NCBI GenBank assembly: GCA_021775755.1
Contig: JAJFHE010000033.1
Location: 186,001 to 250,000, forward strand
DNA: 64,000 bases
Direction: 5' to 3'
DNA from: Hyphomicrobiales bacterium
GTDB lineage: Bacteria > Pseudomonadota > Alphaproteobacteria > Rhizobiales > JAJFHB01
In this document: positions 1 to 10,435 of the stretch, in pieces
Layout: each line of letters begins with the position of its first letter
Position numbering within the stretch: position 1 is the first letter of the stretch
Translations under genes and position numbers: made by a program
Notes under the pieces: model-generated
What the model was told of the DNA's origin: nothing
Database searches by the model: none
What the model saw: only the letters and a program-made list of their open reading frames with translations

Positions 1-221
1 ACGGCCAGCAATGACGCGCTGAAGGCGATAACCACACTGTTGGTCAGCGCCGAAAACCATTCCTCGTTTGCAAAGATCTCAACAAACCAGCGGAAGGAAA
101 ACCCTTTGGGCGGGAAGGAGAGAAAGTTCCTCGAGTTGAACGACACCGAAGAAATAACAATGATCGGACCGACCAGAAACAGCGCCACGAGCGCCAGATA
201 GGCATTGCGCACAACGTTCAT
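1..221 (-). CDS. ABC transporter permease (PotC-like), partial, runs off window start
   Basis: Reverse-strand translation from CAT at 219-221: MNVVRNAYLALVALFLVGPIIVISSVSFNSRNFLSFPPKGFSLRWFVEIF..., typical of spermidine/putrescine permease II; overlaps the stop of the next permease. Confidence 0.8.
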   Translation of the reverse strand, partial: MNVVRNAYLALVALFLVGPIIVISSVSFNSRNFLSFPPKGFSFRWFVEIFANEEWFSALTNSVVIAFSASLLA

Positions 222-1072
222 TTGCCGCTCCCCCGATTGAGCCAGCCAACAACGCCGATCACCGCGCCACTCATCAACAGGAGAATGACGGCAAGCGCGG
301 AAGCGAACGGCATGTTGGAGTTGTAGATCGCCTGATCGGTAATCAGCACTGACAGGGTCCAGTGGCCGGGCCGGCCCAGCACCTGCGGCACAATGATGGC
401 TCCCAGCGTCAGCACAAACACCGTAACGCCGCCGGAGATAAGCGCCGGGCGGGAAACCGGAAGCACAACCGTGAAGAACGTGCGCACCGGCGAGGCCCCC
501 AATGTCTGCGACGCTTCGATCAGGCTACGGTCGAGCCGGCTGAGCGCGGGAAACAGCAGCAGAACGGCGAACGGCAGTGCGAGATAGACGAGCCCCACCA
601 AAACCGCCAGAGCCGATGGTGCCAGTGAAAAGGGTTTGTCGAGCACCCCCAGCCAGACCGCCAGATTGGTGATGCCTGCGGTGCGCGAGAACAGTATCTG
701 CCAACTGAACGCGATGAGCACCTCAGATAGCGATAGCTGCGCGAGTATGTAGACCAGCCAGATGGTGCGCGTGCGCTTGGAAAATCCGGTCAGGACGTAG
801 GTGAACGGAAACGCGATCAACAAACTGATGACGGCGATCGAAAAGGACAAGATGGCGGAGTAGACAGCCCGTCCAATAAAGATCGAGGTGAAGAATCTTT
901 CATAGTGGGCGGTATCGAAGCCGAATACGAAATCACCGCTCTGCAGTTGATGCGCAACACTCGACAGCACGATCAGCGAAAACGGAATGACAAAGAAAAG
1001 CCCAATGGCAATGGAAGGCGGCACAAGCGTGAGCAGGCGCCCGAAGCTTGCCGATGAAGGTTGGTCGCTCAT
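218..1072 (-). CDS. ABC transporter permease (PotB-like)
   Basis: ORF 218..1102; likely start MSDQPSSASFG at 1072. Multi-TM permease with EAA-type loop (EASQTLGASPVRTFFTVVLPVSRPAL). Confidence 0.88.
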   Translation of the reverse strand: MSDQPSSASFGRLLTLVPPSIAIGLFFVIPFSLIVLSSVAHQLQSGDFVFGFDTAHYERFFTSIFIGRAVYSAILSFSIAVISLLIAFPFTYVLTGFSKRTRTIWLVYILAQLSLSEVLIAFSWQILFSRTAGITNLAVWLGVLDKPFSLAPSALAVLVGLVYLALPFAVLLLFPALSRLDRSLIEASQTLGASPVRTFFTVVLPVSRPALISGGVTVFVLTLGAIIVPQVLGRPGHWTLSVLITDQAIYNSNMPFASALAVILLLMSGAVIGVVGWLNRGSGK

Positions 1073-1080
1073 CTCACCCC

Positions 1081-2139
1081 TCACACGGCCAGGACGGAAC
1101 ATGCCTCAACCGGCATTTCGACATAAACCTCCATCCCCGCCTCAACGTTTGGCGAATCCTTCGGCGTCAGCATGGATATGACTTCCTGGCCCTGACAGTC
1201 GACGAGAATCTCGATCGTTGCCCCGATATCGCGCACGAACGAAACCGTGCCGGGTATCGAGTTGGATGGCTTCTTTTGACCCCTATTGCGCACCATCACT
1301 TCTTCCGGCCGGTTCAGAAGCAAAACTTCCGTGCCGGCGGCGAAGTCGCCGGTATTCGTTGCTATTTTCAACGTTTCGCCGTGGAGTTCGATCTGGTCGG
1401 GCGCAACCATTTTCGCGGGCAACAGGTTACTGGTGCCGATGAAGTCCGCGACAAACCGGTTCACCGGATTCTTGTAAATGTCCTGCGGCTCACCCACCTG
1501 GTGCACATTGGCATGTCCCATGACGACGATTTCATCGGCCATGGTCATTGCTTCGGTCTGGTCGTGGGTCACTACGATGGTGGTGATGCCGAGCCTTTGT
1601 TGCAGCAGGCGCAGCTCGATCTGCATGGATTCGCGCAAGTTTGCATCCAGCGCCGACATCGGTTCGTCGAGCAGGAAGATCTTCGGATCAAGCGCCAGCG
1701 CCCGGGCAATCGCAACGCGTTGGCGCTGGCCGCCCGACAGTTGTGAAATTCTGCGGTCTTCGACGCCGGGCAAGTGAATCAGCTCAAGCAACTCTTTTGT
1801 ACGTTCCGCACATTCCGCCTTTGACGCCCCGCGAATGCGCATCCCGTATGCGATGTTCTCGCCGACACTCAGATGCGGAAACAGCGCAAAGGATTGAAAA
1901 ACCATGCCGATATCGCGTTTGTGCGGAGGCACGCTGGTCATGTCGGCGCCGTCGAACGATATCCGCCCGTTTGTAGGAAGATCGAGACCCGCAATCATGC
2001 GCAGCAATGTCGTCTTTCCGCATCCCGATGGTCCGAGAAAACAAACCATCTTTCCCGAATCAAAACCAAGGCTCACATTTTCGACGGCGGTCACCGGCCC
2101 GTAGCGTTTGGTTACATCGTCGATAATCAAGCCCTGCAC
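1081..2139 (-). CDS. ABC transporter ATP-binding protein (PotA-like)
   Basis: Walker A GPSGCGKTT, signature LSGGQRQRVAIARAL, Walker B FLLDEPMSALD, C-terminal TOBE-like region; GTG start. Confidence 0.93.
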   Translation of the reverse strand: MQGLIIDDVTKRYGPVTAVENVSLGFDSGKMVCFLGPSGCGKTTLLRMIAGLDLPTNGRISFDGADMTSVPPHKRDIGMVFQSFALFPHLSVGENIAYGMRIRGASKAECAERTKELLELIHLPGVEDRRISQLSGGQRQRVAIARALALDPKIFLLDEPMSALDANLRESMQIELRLLQQRLGITTIVVTHDQTEAMTMADEIVVMGHANVHQVGEPQDIYKNPVNRFVADFIGTSNLLPAKMVAPDQIELHGETLKIATNTGDFAAGTEVLLLNRPEEVMVRNRGQKKPSNSIPGTVSFVRDIGATIEILVDCQGQEVISMLTPKDSPNVEAGMEVYVEMPVEACSVLAV

Positions 2140-2228
2140 GGCCTTGCCTCCTCGTAGTTTCCAGCCGGTAGCCGAACTGCATCGGCTACCGGCGGCATTC
2201 CTGCAAAATCAGACACATTAGTCTTGTG

Positions 2229-3314
2229 TCACGATCCGGAGATCATTTCATTCCAGCGGTCCGTGATCCAGTCCGCATGATCCATATAGATCTGATATTT
2301 TGGCACGATCGGTTCGATGTCGCTCGATACGGCAGCAAATTCATCATCGGTAAGGTCGGTCATCGCCCGATCGACGACCGGCGCCGTACCCACGTTGCGC
2401 GACAGGGACGCCTGCACCGCGGGCTGGCAGATGTAGTCAATGAAAACGTGCGCTTCCTCGACCGGCTCGGCGTGCTGAGGAACAACCCAATAACCTGAGT
2501 CGACAACGCCGCCTTCCTTCGGGAACGTCGAGCGCACCGGGAAGCCTTCCGCTGCCGCCAGACCGGTCACATCGTGATAGTACTGGCCCATGGGGATTTC
2601 CCCGTCCTGCAGCGCCTGCTGGAATGCGCCTTCGTCCTTGTACCAAAGGCGCACATTCGGCGTAACTTCCTGCAGCTTTTCGAACGCCTGCTCAATGCCC
2701 TCTTTGGTGTCCAGGAGATCCGTGCCGCCAAAGAAAGTTTTTGCGGTGATTTCGAGGAGGTAAGAGTTTGACGGCAGCGCCAGCAGACCAAGACGGTCAG
2801 CGTTCCGGGGATCCCAGATCTCGGCCCAACTGGTCGGTGCTTCGGGAATTTCCGCAGTGTTGGAGCAGAGCGTGATGTACCAGGACACCGCCCCGCACCC
2901 ATACAGCTGGCCGCTCGCGTTGCGGCTTTGAAAGCTGTCGGAAAGGTTCGACAGATTTGGCAGCTTGGATTCATCGAAGTAGCGGAACAGCCCCTGCGCA
3001 TCGCCACGCAAGCGGGGAACGCCGGCCATCATGGATACGTCGGCGGGAGCCTTCTTTGCACGAGCCGCATTCTTGATCTGAACAAGCCATGTTTCGCCCG
3101 TCGGCACACCGATGGACTCAACCTCGATGCCTGTCGCCGCTGTAAAATCGGGATAGATGAACTCCTTGAACGCGCCTTCGAAGTAGCCACCGTAGGTTCC
3201 AACCTTGATCTTGCGGTCGGCAGCGCGAACGATGGCCGGCATGCCAAGTGCCGCGACACCCGCCACGGCCCCGGTGGTCGCAAGAAACCTGCGCCTTGAG
3301 GATTGCATTTTCAT
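2229..3314 (-). CDS. Periplasmic polyamine-type substrate-binding protein with Tat-like signal
   Basis: N-terminal SSRRRFLATTGAVAGVAALGMPAIVRA (twin-arginine type), PotD/PotF-like body; adjacent to permeases and ATPase. Confidence 0.88.
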   Translation of the reverse strand: MKMQSSRRRFLATTGAVAGVAALGMPAIVRAADRKIKVGTYGGYFEGAFKEFIYPDFTAATGIEVESIGVPTGETWLVQIKNAARAKKAPADVSMMAGVPRLRGDAQGLFRYFDESKLPNLSNLSDSFQSRNASGQLYGCGAVSWYITLCSNTAEIPEAPTSWAEIWDPRNADRLGLLALPSNSYLLEITAKTFFGGTDLLDTKEGIEQAFEKLQEVTPNVRLWYKDEGAFQQALQDGEIPMGQYYHDVTGLAAAEGFPVRSTFPKEGGVVDSGYWVVPQHAEPVEEAHVFIDYICQPAVQASLSRNVGTAPVVDRAMTDLTDDEFAAVSSDIEPIVPKYQIYMDHADWITDRWNEMISGS

Positions 3315-3336
3315 CTGAGTACTCCTTCGTTGCATG

Positions 3337-4305
3337 TCATTTGGATCCGACGCCAGGTAAAACACACAGCATTTCGTATAGCAGATTGGCGCCGATTAAG
3401 GCTGTGTTGCCGCTGGGGTCATAGGGTGGGGATACTTCGACCAGATCTCCCCCGACGAGATTGAGGCCCGCACATCCCCGCACGATTTCAAGGGCCTGCC
3501 AGGTCGTCAAACCGCCGATTTCGACGGTCCCGGTGCCAGGCGCGAAGGCCGGGTCGAGGCTGTCGATATCGAATGTCAGGTACACCGGCGCATCGCCGGT
3601 TCGGGTGCGTATATCGCGCATCATCGGCTCAAGGGATTTGTTCCAGCACGCATCCGCCGGAATGACCTCGAAACCCTGCTCGCGGCCCCAGTCGAAATCG
3701 TACTGGGAATAGCCGGTTCCGCGCAGCCCGATCTGAAACACTTTGTCATTGATCAAGAGACCGTCTTCCACGGCGCGGCGGAACGGCGTTCCGTGCGCGA
3801 TCTTCTCGCCGAACATTTCATCGTTTGTGTCTGCATGGGCATCGACATGAATGAGGGCGACGGGCCCGTGCTTTTCGGCAATCGCACGCAGAACGGGATA
3901 GGTCAGCGTATGATCGCCGCCGAGCGTCAGCGGTATCGCGTCATGGGCGAGGATGCCGCCATAGGCTGCGGCAATGATGTCGACCGTTGCCTTGAGGTTG
4001 AAAGTATTGATGGCAATGTCGCCGATATCCGCCACCTGCAGCCGGTCGAACGGCGCCGCCCCCGTCGCCATATTGTAGGGCCGCAACATGCAGCTTTCCG
4101 CCCGGATAGCACGCGGTCCATGGCGGGTGCCTGCACGGTTCGAAGCCCCGATATCGAGGGGCACACCGACAAAACAGGCATCAAGTCCCTCAGCTGTGTC
4201 CTGTGTTGGAAGGCGCATCATGGTCGCCGGCCCGCCAAATCGCGGCATCGCATTGCCACCGAGCGGTTCATTGAGTTTCAGTTTTTGTTCCGCGTCCATC
4301 ACCAT
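3337..4305 (-). CDS. Agmatinase/arginase (ureohydrolase) family protein
   Basis: Ureohydrolase metal motifs GGDHTLTYP, HVDAHADTND, THGTPFRRA, FDIDSLDPAFAPGTG. Confidence 0.92.
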   Translation of the reverse strand: MVMDAEQKLKLNEPLGGNAMPRFGGPATMMRLPTQDTAEGLDACFVGVPLDIGASNRAGTRHGPRAIRAESCMLRPYNMATGAAPFDRLQVADIGDIAINTFNLKATVDIIAAAYGGILAHDAIPLTLGGDHTLTYPVLRAIAEKHGPVALIHVDAHADTNDEMFGEKIAHGTPFRRAVEDGLLINDKVFQIGLRGTGYSQYDFDWGREQGFEVIPADACWNKSLEPMMRDIRTRTGDAPVYLTFDIDSLDPAFAPGTGTVEIGGLTTWQALEIVRGCAGLNLVGGDLVEVSPPYDPSGNTALIGANLLYEMLCVLPGVGSK

Positions 4306-4404
4306 GCCTGTCGCATCCTCAGTCGAGGACAGGCTATTCGCCGGACCGGTTGCGGTAAATGCCGCACCGCGAACGCTTACATTTGCAAAATCAAATGCCC
4401 GTTT

Positions 4405-5298
4405 TCACTCGAAGAACGCCTTTCTGATCTCGAGCATGAACGCCGAAACCACCTGGGTCTTACGGCCCTGTTTGGTCACCATCTGGAAGTCGCATTCATA
4501 AAGGGTTTCCTCGGGAAGGAGGTTTTGAAGCAATCCGGCCTGCATGTAGCTACCCGCGTAGTGATCGGGCAGAAGCCCGAGAAACCGGCCACTGAGCACG
4601 AGCAGGAGCTGTGCCTCGATCTGCCAAACCGTGGTGTCCGCGGTTTCTCCCTGCATCTCCCGTTGTACTCTTTTGCTCCAGTACCCGCGGTGCACGGTCG
4701 GAAACGCATTCACAATATCAAGCGTCAATTCGGCCTCATCGGTTTCGAAAAGAGGATGGCCCCGGCCACAATAAAGAGAGTGCCTCTCCGTGTAGAGTTC
4801 CTCATACTCAAGGCCGTAAATCCGGTGCTCGAAACTCCCGATACCGACATGCAGACTGCCATCGAAAACCTTGCTTTGCAGGTCTTGCGGGCGCTCCAGC
4901 GACAGCTCCAGGTCGACCGCGCCTGCCTGTTCCGTGAAGCGCGCCAACGCCTCCGGCAGCTTGAGTTTCGGATCGGTCGAGATGCAGTCGACCGTGGCCA
5001 CCCGCAGCTTGCCGACCAGCTTGCCCTTGAGGTCGGAAAACTGATCCGAGTAGTCGTCCAGCGCCGTCAGCAGTTTGAGCGAGGTCTCATGCACCATCCG
5101 CCCTTTTTCGGTGATCAGAAATCCTCGGCGGCCGCGCTGGCACAATTGAACGCCAAGCCGCTTTTCCAAAGACGTGATGTGGTTTGATATTGTCGGTTGG
5201 CTCAGGTTGAGCTCGGCCTGGGCGGCGGAAAAGCCACCGCAACGTACAACGGAATCGAATATACGCAGAAGGTGAATGTCGGATCCGGACAACTTCAT
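4405..5298 (-). CDS. LysR-family transcriptional regulator
   Basis: N-terminal HTH (GGFSAAQAELNLSQPTISNHITSLEKRLGVQLCQRG) plus substrate-binding domain. Confidence 0.93.
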   Translation of the reverse strand: MKLSGSDIHLLRIFDSVVRCGGFSAAQAELNLSQPTISNHITSLEKRLGVQLCQRGRRGFLITEKGRMVHETSLKLLTALDDYSDQFSDLKGKLVGKLRVATVDCISTDPKLKLPEALARFTEQAGAVDLELSLERPQDLQSKVFDGSLHVGIGSFEHRIYGLEYEELYTERHSLYCGRGHPLFETDEAELTLDIVNAFPTVHRGYWSKRVQREMQGETADTTVWQIEAQLLLVLSGRFLGLLPDHYAGSYMQAGLLQNLLPEETLYECDFQMVTKQGRKTQVVSAFMLEIRKAFFE

Positions 5299-5311
5299 TC
5301 ACACATTGAGA

Positions 5312-5325
5312 CGTACAAATGTACG
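5312..5325. promoter_or_regulatory. Inverted repeat CGTACA-AA-TGTACG, candidate LysR operator
   Basis: Perfect 6-bp arms 13 bp upstream of the LysR start, in the divergent LysR/oxidase intergenic region. Confidence 0.4.
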
Positions 5326-5506
5326 AAATTGCAAGCTGTGATTTAATTGAGGCCTCCCCGGCGCTATGTGTCCGGCAGGTTTGAGCCCCGGGCATCGGGT
5401 TTGAGCCCCGGGTATCGGGTATGGCCGCCTCGTCGGCCACCGGGTCCGCAGCTTCGGCGCGCAGACGCTTTGGCAAACCACGCACGCAACGTTTTGGGGA
5501 CCGCCA

Positions 5507-6895
5507 ATGGAATTTGCACAAAGGGCATTGCGAGACGTCACGCTGTTCCCCTTGTGGCTCGACAGCAAATCGGCGCCGCCGGTAGAACCGCAGCTGATCG
5601 GGCGCACGCGTGCCGATCTCCTGATCGTCGGCGGTGGGTTCACCGGCCTGTGGGCGGCAATTCTGGCCAAGGAAGCCGATCCGGTGCGCGATGTCGTGCT
5701 GATCGAAGCCGGCAAGGTTGCTTATGGCGCATCGGGGCGGCCGGGTGCCATCGTTTCCACCTCGCTTATGCACGGGTTGCAGAACGCAGCCCGGATCTTT
5801 CCCGACGACATTCACGAGCTCGAACGGCTGGGTCAGGACAACATGGCCGGTTTTCTGGATACCCTTGAGCGTCACAAGATCGATGCACAGCAAACCTGGG
5901 GCGGCGAGCTGACTGTCGCCATCGGCGACAAGCGCATTCCTGAAATCGTGGAAGAGTACAAACTGCACAAGCAGTACGGTCATGACGTCGAATTGCTGGA
6001 CAAGAAACAGGTGCAGGCCCAGGTGAACTCGCCGCTGTACTCAGGTGCGGCATGGAATAAAAAGCTCAGTGGAACGGTCCACCCGGCCATGCTGGCCTGG
6101 GGACTTAAATCAACGGCACTCAAACTTGGCGTACGCCTTCACGAAATGACGCCAATGGAGGCAATTGACGACAGGGGAGACCATCTTGTCGTCAAGACAC
6201 ATGATGGCGACATAACAACGCCAAAGGTCCTGCTGTGCACCAATGCATACGCGGCGGGCCACAAGCACATCAAGCGCCGCGTGGTCGGGATCCGCGATCG
6301 TATCATCGCCACCGAGCCCTTAAACCGTGAGCAGCTGGAAAGAATCGGTTGGCAAAACCGGCAGGGAGTATACGACACACGAACTCAGTTGAATTACACC
6401 CGCATGACCAAGGACAACCGCATCACTTTCGGCGGCCGCCTGTCATACTACTACGACGGAGATACGGACCCGAAAGGCGATCGCCTGGTTGCCCCGTATC
6501 ATCGGCTGGCCGGCGCGTTTCACAAAACGTTTCCACAGCTGGAAGACATACGCTTCAGCCACGCCTGGAGCGGCCCGATCGCGTTGACCACAAGAATGGC
6601 AGTTCATTTTCAGAACTACCACGGCGGCAGGGTCATCTGGGCGGGAGGCTACTCCGGGTTTGGCGTATCGACGAGCCGATTCGGCGCCAAAATAGGGCTG
6701 GCCAAGCTCGACCATCTTGATCTGCCGGAACTAAAGCTGGACTTTGCCACCACCATGCCAAACCGGATCCCGCCGGAACCGTTTCGCTGGCTCGGGTCGA
6801 AGATTACGCTGTATGCCCTGGACACAGCGGACGAAAAGGGCGGTTGGCGGCACGCGTGGCTAAAGTTTGTCCATGCCTTGGGATTCCCGATCTAG
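5507..6895 (+). CDS. FAD-dependent oxidoreductase (DAO family; gamma-glutamylputrescine oxidase-like)
   Basis: FAD motif LLIVGGGFTGLWAAILAKE and C-terminal VIWAGGYSGFGVSTSRFGAKI; divergent from the polyamine-type cluster. Confidence 0.85.
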   Translation: MEFAQRALRDVTLFPLWLDSKSAPPVEPQLIGRTRADLLIVGGGFTGLWAAILAKEADPVRDVVLIEAGKVAYGASGRPGAIVSTSLMHGLQNAARIFPDDIHELERLGQDNMAGFLDTLERHKIDAQQTWGGELTVAIGDKRIPEIVEEYKLHKQYGHDVELLDKKQVQAQVNSPLYSGAAWNKKLSGTVHPAMLAWGLKSTALKLGVRLHEMTPMEAIDDRGDHLVVKTHDGDITTPKVLLCTNAYAAGHKHIKRRVVGIRDRIIATEPLNREQLERIGWQNRQGVYDTRTQLNYTRMTKDNRITFGGRLSYYYDGDTDPKGDRLVAPYHRLAGAFHKTFPQLEDIRFSHAWSGPIALTTRMAVHFQNYHGGRVIWAGGYSGFGVSTSRFGAKIGLAKLDHLDLPELKLDFATTMPNRIPPEPFRWLGSKITLYALDTADEKGGWRHAWLKFVHALGFPI

Positions 6896-6915
6896 ACGCC
6901 TATCAGCATCGGGGA

Positions 6916-8316
6916 TCAGAGCGATTTGACGATGCCTTCGACCATCTTCTTGGCGTCGGAGAACAGCATCATTGTGTTGTCGCGGAAGAACAGCTCGTTT
7001 TCGACGCCGGCATAACCCGACCCCATGCCGCGCTTGACGAACAGTACGGTCGTTGCGTTTTCGACGTCGAGCACCGGCATCCCGAAAATCGGGCTTTGCG
7101 GGTCGGTCTTGGCGGCCGGATTGGTGACGTCGTTGGCGCCGATGACAAATGCGACATCGGCCTGCGGAAACTCCGAGTTGATGTCTTCCAGTTCGAAGAC
7201 TTCATCGTAGGGAACGTTTGCTTCCGCCAGCAGCACGTTCATGTGGCCCGGCATGCGGCCCGCGACCGGGTGGATCGCATAGGTTACTTTGACGCCTTGC
7301 GACTTCAGTTCGTCCGCCATCTCGCGCAGCGCGTGCTGGGCCTGGGCGACGGCCATGCCGTATCCCGGAACGATGATCACGGAGCCGGCGTTCTTCATGA
7401 TGAAGGCGGCATCGTCGGCACTGCCCTTTTTGACCGGCCGTGTCTCGACTTCGCCGCTCGCGCCCGCCGCCACTTCGCCGCCGAAGCCACCGAGAATGAC
7501 GCTGAAGAACGAACGGTTCATCGCCTTGCACATAATGTAGGAGAGGATCGCACCCGACGAGCCGACAAGCGCGCCGGTGATGATGAGCGCCGTATTGCCG
7601 AGCGTGAAGCCGATGCCCGCTGCCGCCCAACCGGAATAGGAGTTGAGCATGGAGACGACCACCGGCATGTCGGCGCCGCCGATCGGAATGATGATTAGAA
7701 CGCCGATCACCAGCGCCATCGCACAAAGTGCCCAGAATGCGAGATAGCTTTCGCTGGTGCAGAACCAGAACATCAGCGCAACAAGCCCAAGCCCAAGCAC
7801 GAGATTGAAGAAATGCTGGCCCGGAAATACAACGGGGGCGCCGGACACCAGTCCCTGAAGCTTGGTGAAGGCAACCACCGAGCCGGTAAAGGTGATCGCA
7901 CCGATCGCCGCGCCGAGCGACATTTCGATGAGGCTCGCCATCTTGATCTGGCCGACGTCGCCGAGACCAAATGCTTGCGGCGCATAAAGTGCCGCGGCGG
8001 CAACCAGTACGGCAGCCAGGCCGACCAGCGAGTGAAACGCCGCAACGAGCTGCGGCATCGCCGTCATTGCGATGCGCCGGGCGATGATCGCACCGGCCAG
8101 ACCGCCAATGCCGATACCTGCCAGAATGAATATCCAGGTGGCTGAATCTTCCGGCGAAATGACGCTCAGCGTCGTACCGATGGCGATTGCCATGCCGAGC
8201 ATGCCGAAAAAATTGCCGCGCCGCGAACTCTCCGGCGACGACAGGCCGCGCAGAGCGAGGATAAAAAGCACGCCTGAAACGAGATAGAGCAGCGCAACTG
8301 TATTGGGTGTCATCAT
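6916..8316 (-). CDS. pntB: NAD(P) transhydrogenase subunit beta
   Basis: Multi-TM N-terminus and NADP-binding domain (IVPGYGMAVAQAQHALREMADELKSQGVKVTYAIHPVAGRMPGHMNVLLAEANVPYDEVFELEDIN). Confidence 0.97.
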   Translation of the reverse strand: MMTPNTVALLYLVSGVLFILALRGLSSPESSRRGNFFGMLGMAIAIGTTLSVISPEDSATWIFILAGIGIGGLAGAIIARRIAMTAMPQLVAAFHSLVGLAAVLVAAAALYAPQAFGLGDVGQIKMASLIEMSLGAAIGAITFTGSVVAFTKLQGLVSGAPVVFPGQHFFNLVLGLGLVALMFWFCTSESYLAFWALCAMALVIGVLIIIPIGGADMPVVVSMLNSYSGWAAAGIGFTLGNTALIITGALVGSSGAILSYIMCKAMNRSFFSVILGGFGGEVAAGASGEVETRPVKKGSADDAAFIMKNAGSVIIVPGYGMAVAQAQHALREMADELKSQGVKVTYAIHPVAGRMPGHMNVLLAEANVPYDEVFELEDINSEFPQADVAFVIGANDVTNPAAKTDPQSPIFGMPVLDVENATTVLFVKRGMGSGYAGVENELFFRDNTMMLFSDAKKMVEGIVKSL

Positions 8317-8326
8317 GCGCCCGCCC

Positions 8327-8770
8327 TCAGGTCTTCTTGCGGTACATGGCGAGCATGCGCTGCGTCACCAGAAATCCGCCAAATATGTTGACCGAGGCAA
8401 GCACCAGGGCACTGAAGCCCAGAACCCGCGCCCACGTGCCGAGGCCTTCCGCCACCTCCACCCCAACCGCAAGCAGCGCACCGACGACGATCACCGAGCT
8501 GATCGCGTTGGTGACCGACATCAAGGGTGTGTGCAGCGCCGGCGTCACGCTCCAGACCACGTAGTAGCCAACGAAAATCGCCAGTACGAAGATCGCGAAA
8601 CGAAACACGAATGGATCGATGCCACCGCCGATTCCAACAGCTTGAGAAGTGGCCTCGGCCGCGGCCGCAGCCGCATCGGCAAAGGCTCGCGCGGTTTCGG
8701 CGGCCTGCACCGCCTGTTCCGCGGCGACCTGCGCCTGTTCCGCCGCCTCTTGTGCGGAAAGTGCTCCCAT
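8327..8770 (-). CDS. pntAB: NAD(P) transhydrogenase subunit alpha part 2 (membrane)
   Basis: [34 protein letters not shown], between pntB and pntA part 1. Confidence 0.93.
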   Translation of the reverse strand: MGALSAQEAAEQAQVAAEQAVQAAETARAFADAAAAAAEATSQAVGIGGGIDPFVFRFAIFVLAIFVGYYVVWSVTPALHTPLMSVTNAISSVIVVGALLAVGVEVAEGLGTWARVLGFSALVLASVNIFGGFLVTQRMLAMYRKKT

Positions 8771-8784
8771 GTCAGCGCCTCCTA

Positions 8785-9906
8785 TCAGTCCAGCACCGGA
8801 TGGATCATCGCGCCATCCCGCGTCAGCGCCGTGCCGACAATGATTTCATCTTCCCAGTCGATCGCGAGCTTGCCGCTCTCCGCATCGATCATTGTTTCAA
8901 GGAAGTTAAAAAGGTTCTTTGCATAAAGCTGCGATGCGTTGCCCGCGAGGTCGCCCGCCAGATTGGCTTGCCCCATGATGGTCACACCCGCATGGGTTAC
9001 CGTTTTGCCGAGCTTTGACAGCGGACAGTTGCCGCCGCGCTCGACCGCAAGATCGACGATTACCGAGCCCAGTTTCATGGTCTCAACCATTTCCTGCGTC
9101 ACCAGCGTCGGCGCCGGACGTCCTGGAATAAGCGCGGTACAAATCACAATGTCCTGTTGCCGGATCGTGTCGGCCACCAGCTCCGCCTGCTTGATCTTGT
9201 AGTCTTCGCTCATTTCGCGGGCATAGCCTGCCGCGGTTTCAGCGTCCTCTTCGGCCTCGACCATGACGAACTTCGCGCCGAGGCTCGCAACCTGCTCACC
9301 GGCAGCGCGGCGCACATCTGTGGCGCTGACAATCGCTCCCAGCCGCCGCGCGGTGGCGATTGCCTGCAGCCCTGCAACGCCTGCACCCATGACGAATACC
9401 CGTGCCGGCGGAACCGTTCCCGCCGCCGTCATCATCATCGGAAACGCTCGGTTGAATTGCGCCGCCGCATCGATCACCGACTTGTAGCCGGCAAGGTTCG
9501 ACTGCGACGACAAAACGTCCATCGACTGCGCACGCGTAATTCGCGGCATCAGTTCCATGGCAAACGCATTTACGCCCTTTGACGCGAACGGCTTAATACC
9601 CGCGGCATCGCCGTAAGGGTTCATGACGGCCAGAACCATCGCGCCCTTTTTGATATTGCGCAGCTCACCCGCGGATGGCCGGCGCACCTTGAGCACGATA
9701 TCGGCGGACTTGAGCGTCGCGGACGCGGAGTTTTCGATCTTGGCCCCCGCCTCCTTGTACTCGGCATCGGATATGTTCGATCCCGTACCCGCACCGCTTT
9801 GCACCGCGACCTTGCAGCCAAGCGCGGCAAACTTCTTTACGGTATCGGGGCTCGCGGCAACGCGAGATTCCCCCGCCTCCGTTTCGGCCGGAACGGCGAT
9901 CTTCAT
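8785..9906 (-). CDS. pntAA: NAD(P) transhydrogenase subunit alpha part 1 (soluble)
   Basis: [33 protein letters not shown]... NAD-binding [28 protein letters not shown]. Confidence 0.96.
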   Translation of the reverse strand: MKIAVPAETEAGESRVAASPDTVKKFAALGCKVAVQSGAGTGSNISDAEYKEAGAKIENSASATLKSADIVLKVRRPSAGELRNIKKGAMVLAVMNPYGDAAGIKPFASKGVNAFAMELMPRITRAQSMDVLSSQSNLAGYKSVIDAAAQFNRAFPMMMTAAGTVPPARVFVMGAGVAGLQAIATARRLGAIVSATDVRRAAGEQVASLGAKFVMVEAEEDAETAAGYAREMSEDYKIKQAELVADTIRQQDIVICTALIPGRPAPTLVTQEMVETMKLGSVIVDLAVERGGNCPLSKLGKTVTHAGVTIMGQANLAGDLAGNASQLYAKNLFNFLETMIDAESGKLAIDWEDEIIVGTALTRDGAMIHPVLD

Positions 9907-9915
9907 GATGAAAAC

Positions 9916-10197
9916 CTAGACGAGTGTTACGGTCAGGAGAAAATACAGCACCCACAGCCCGGTGGCGGGAAGCCAGTTGCGACCGCCCGTCATCAGCGTG
10001 ATGGCGACGCAAATTAGCCCGACGGCGATGCCGCCGCCGCCAACCAGAAGCGCAAATGAATCCGCAAATGCCACCGCCATCAGGCCGACAAGCACAAAGC
10101 CGCACGCCAGTATCGTGGCGATGGTCAGCTTGATGAAGACCCCGTAGGTCTCCTGATGCGGTTTGTAGTCGTGAACGACCGTGCCCTCTTCAGCCAT
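9916..10197 (-). CDS. aa3-type cytochrome c oxidase subunit IV family protein
   Basis: MAEEGTVVHDYKPHQETYGVFIKLTIATILACG... matches the alphaproteobacterial cox subunit IV pattern; likely start at 10197. Confidence 0.75.
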   Translation of the reverse strand: MAEEGTVVHDYKPHQETYGVFIKLTIATILACGFVLVGLMAVAFADSFALLVGGGGIAVGLICVAITLMTGGRNWLPATGLWVLYFLLTVTLV

Positions 10198-10435
10198 CGT
10201 TGCTGCCTCTTGCCCTGTATTCGATTGGTTACCCGGACAAGATGAATATAACAAAGCGTGCAACGTCTCAAGCCGCCCAGCCGCGACATGTTGCGCCGGT
10301 TTCCTCACTCTTGGTCGTTCCCAAAGACTTCACCTCACGAACAAGTGAAGCAATATTTGCCATGCATCACCGCATTCGCATCCGATTGCACGCAATTGGT
10401 GTGCGCTGCTTATCGACACGTCACATTTTCCGCTG

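Noticed and set aside
3793-5187. 464-aa plus-strand ORF opposite the agmatinase and LysR genes
   Set aside because: Spans two clear opposite-strand genes and lacks domain signatures.
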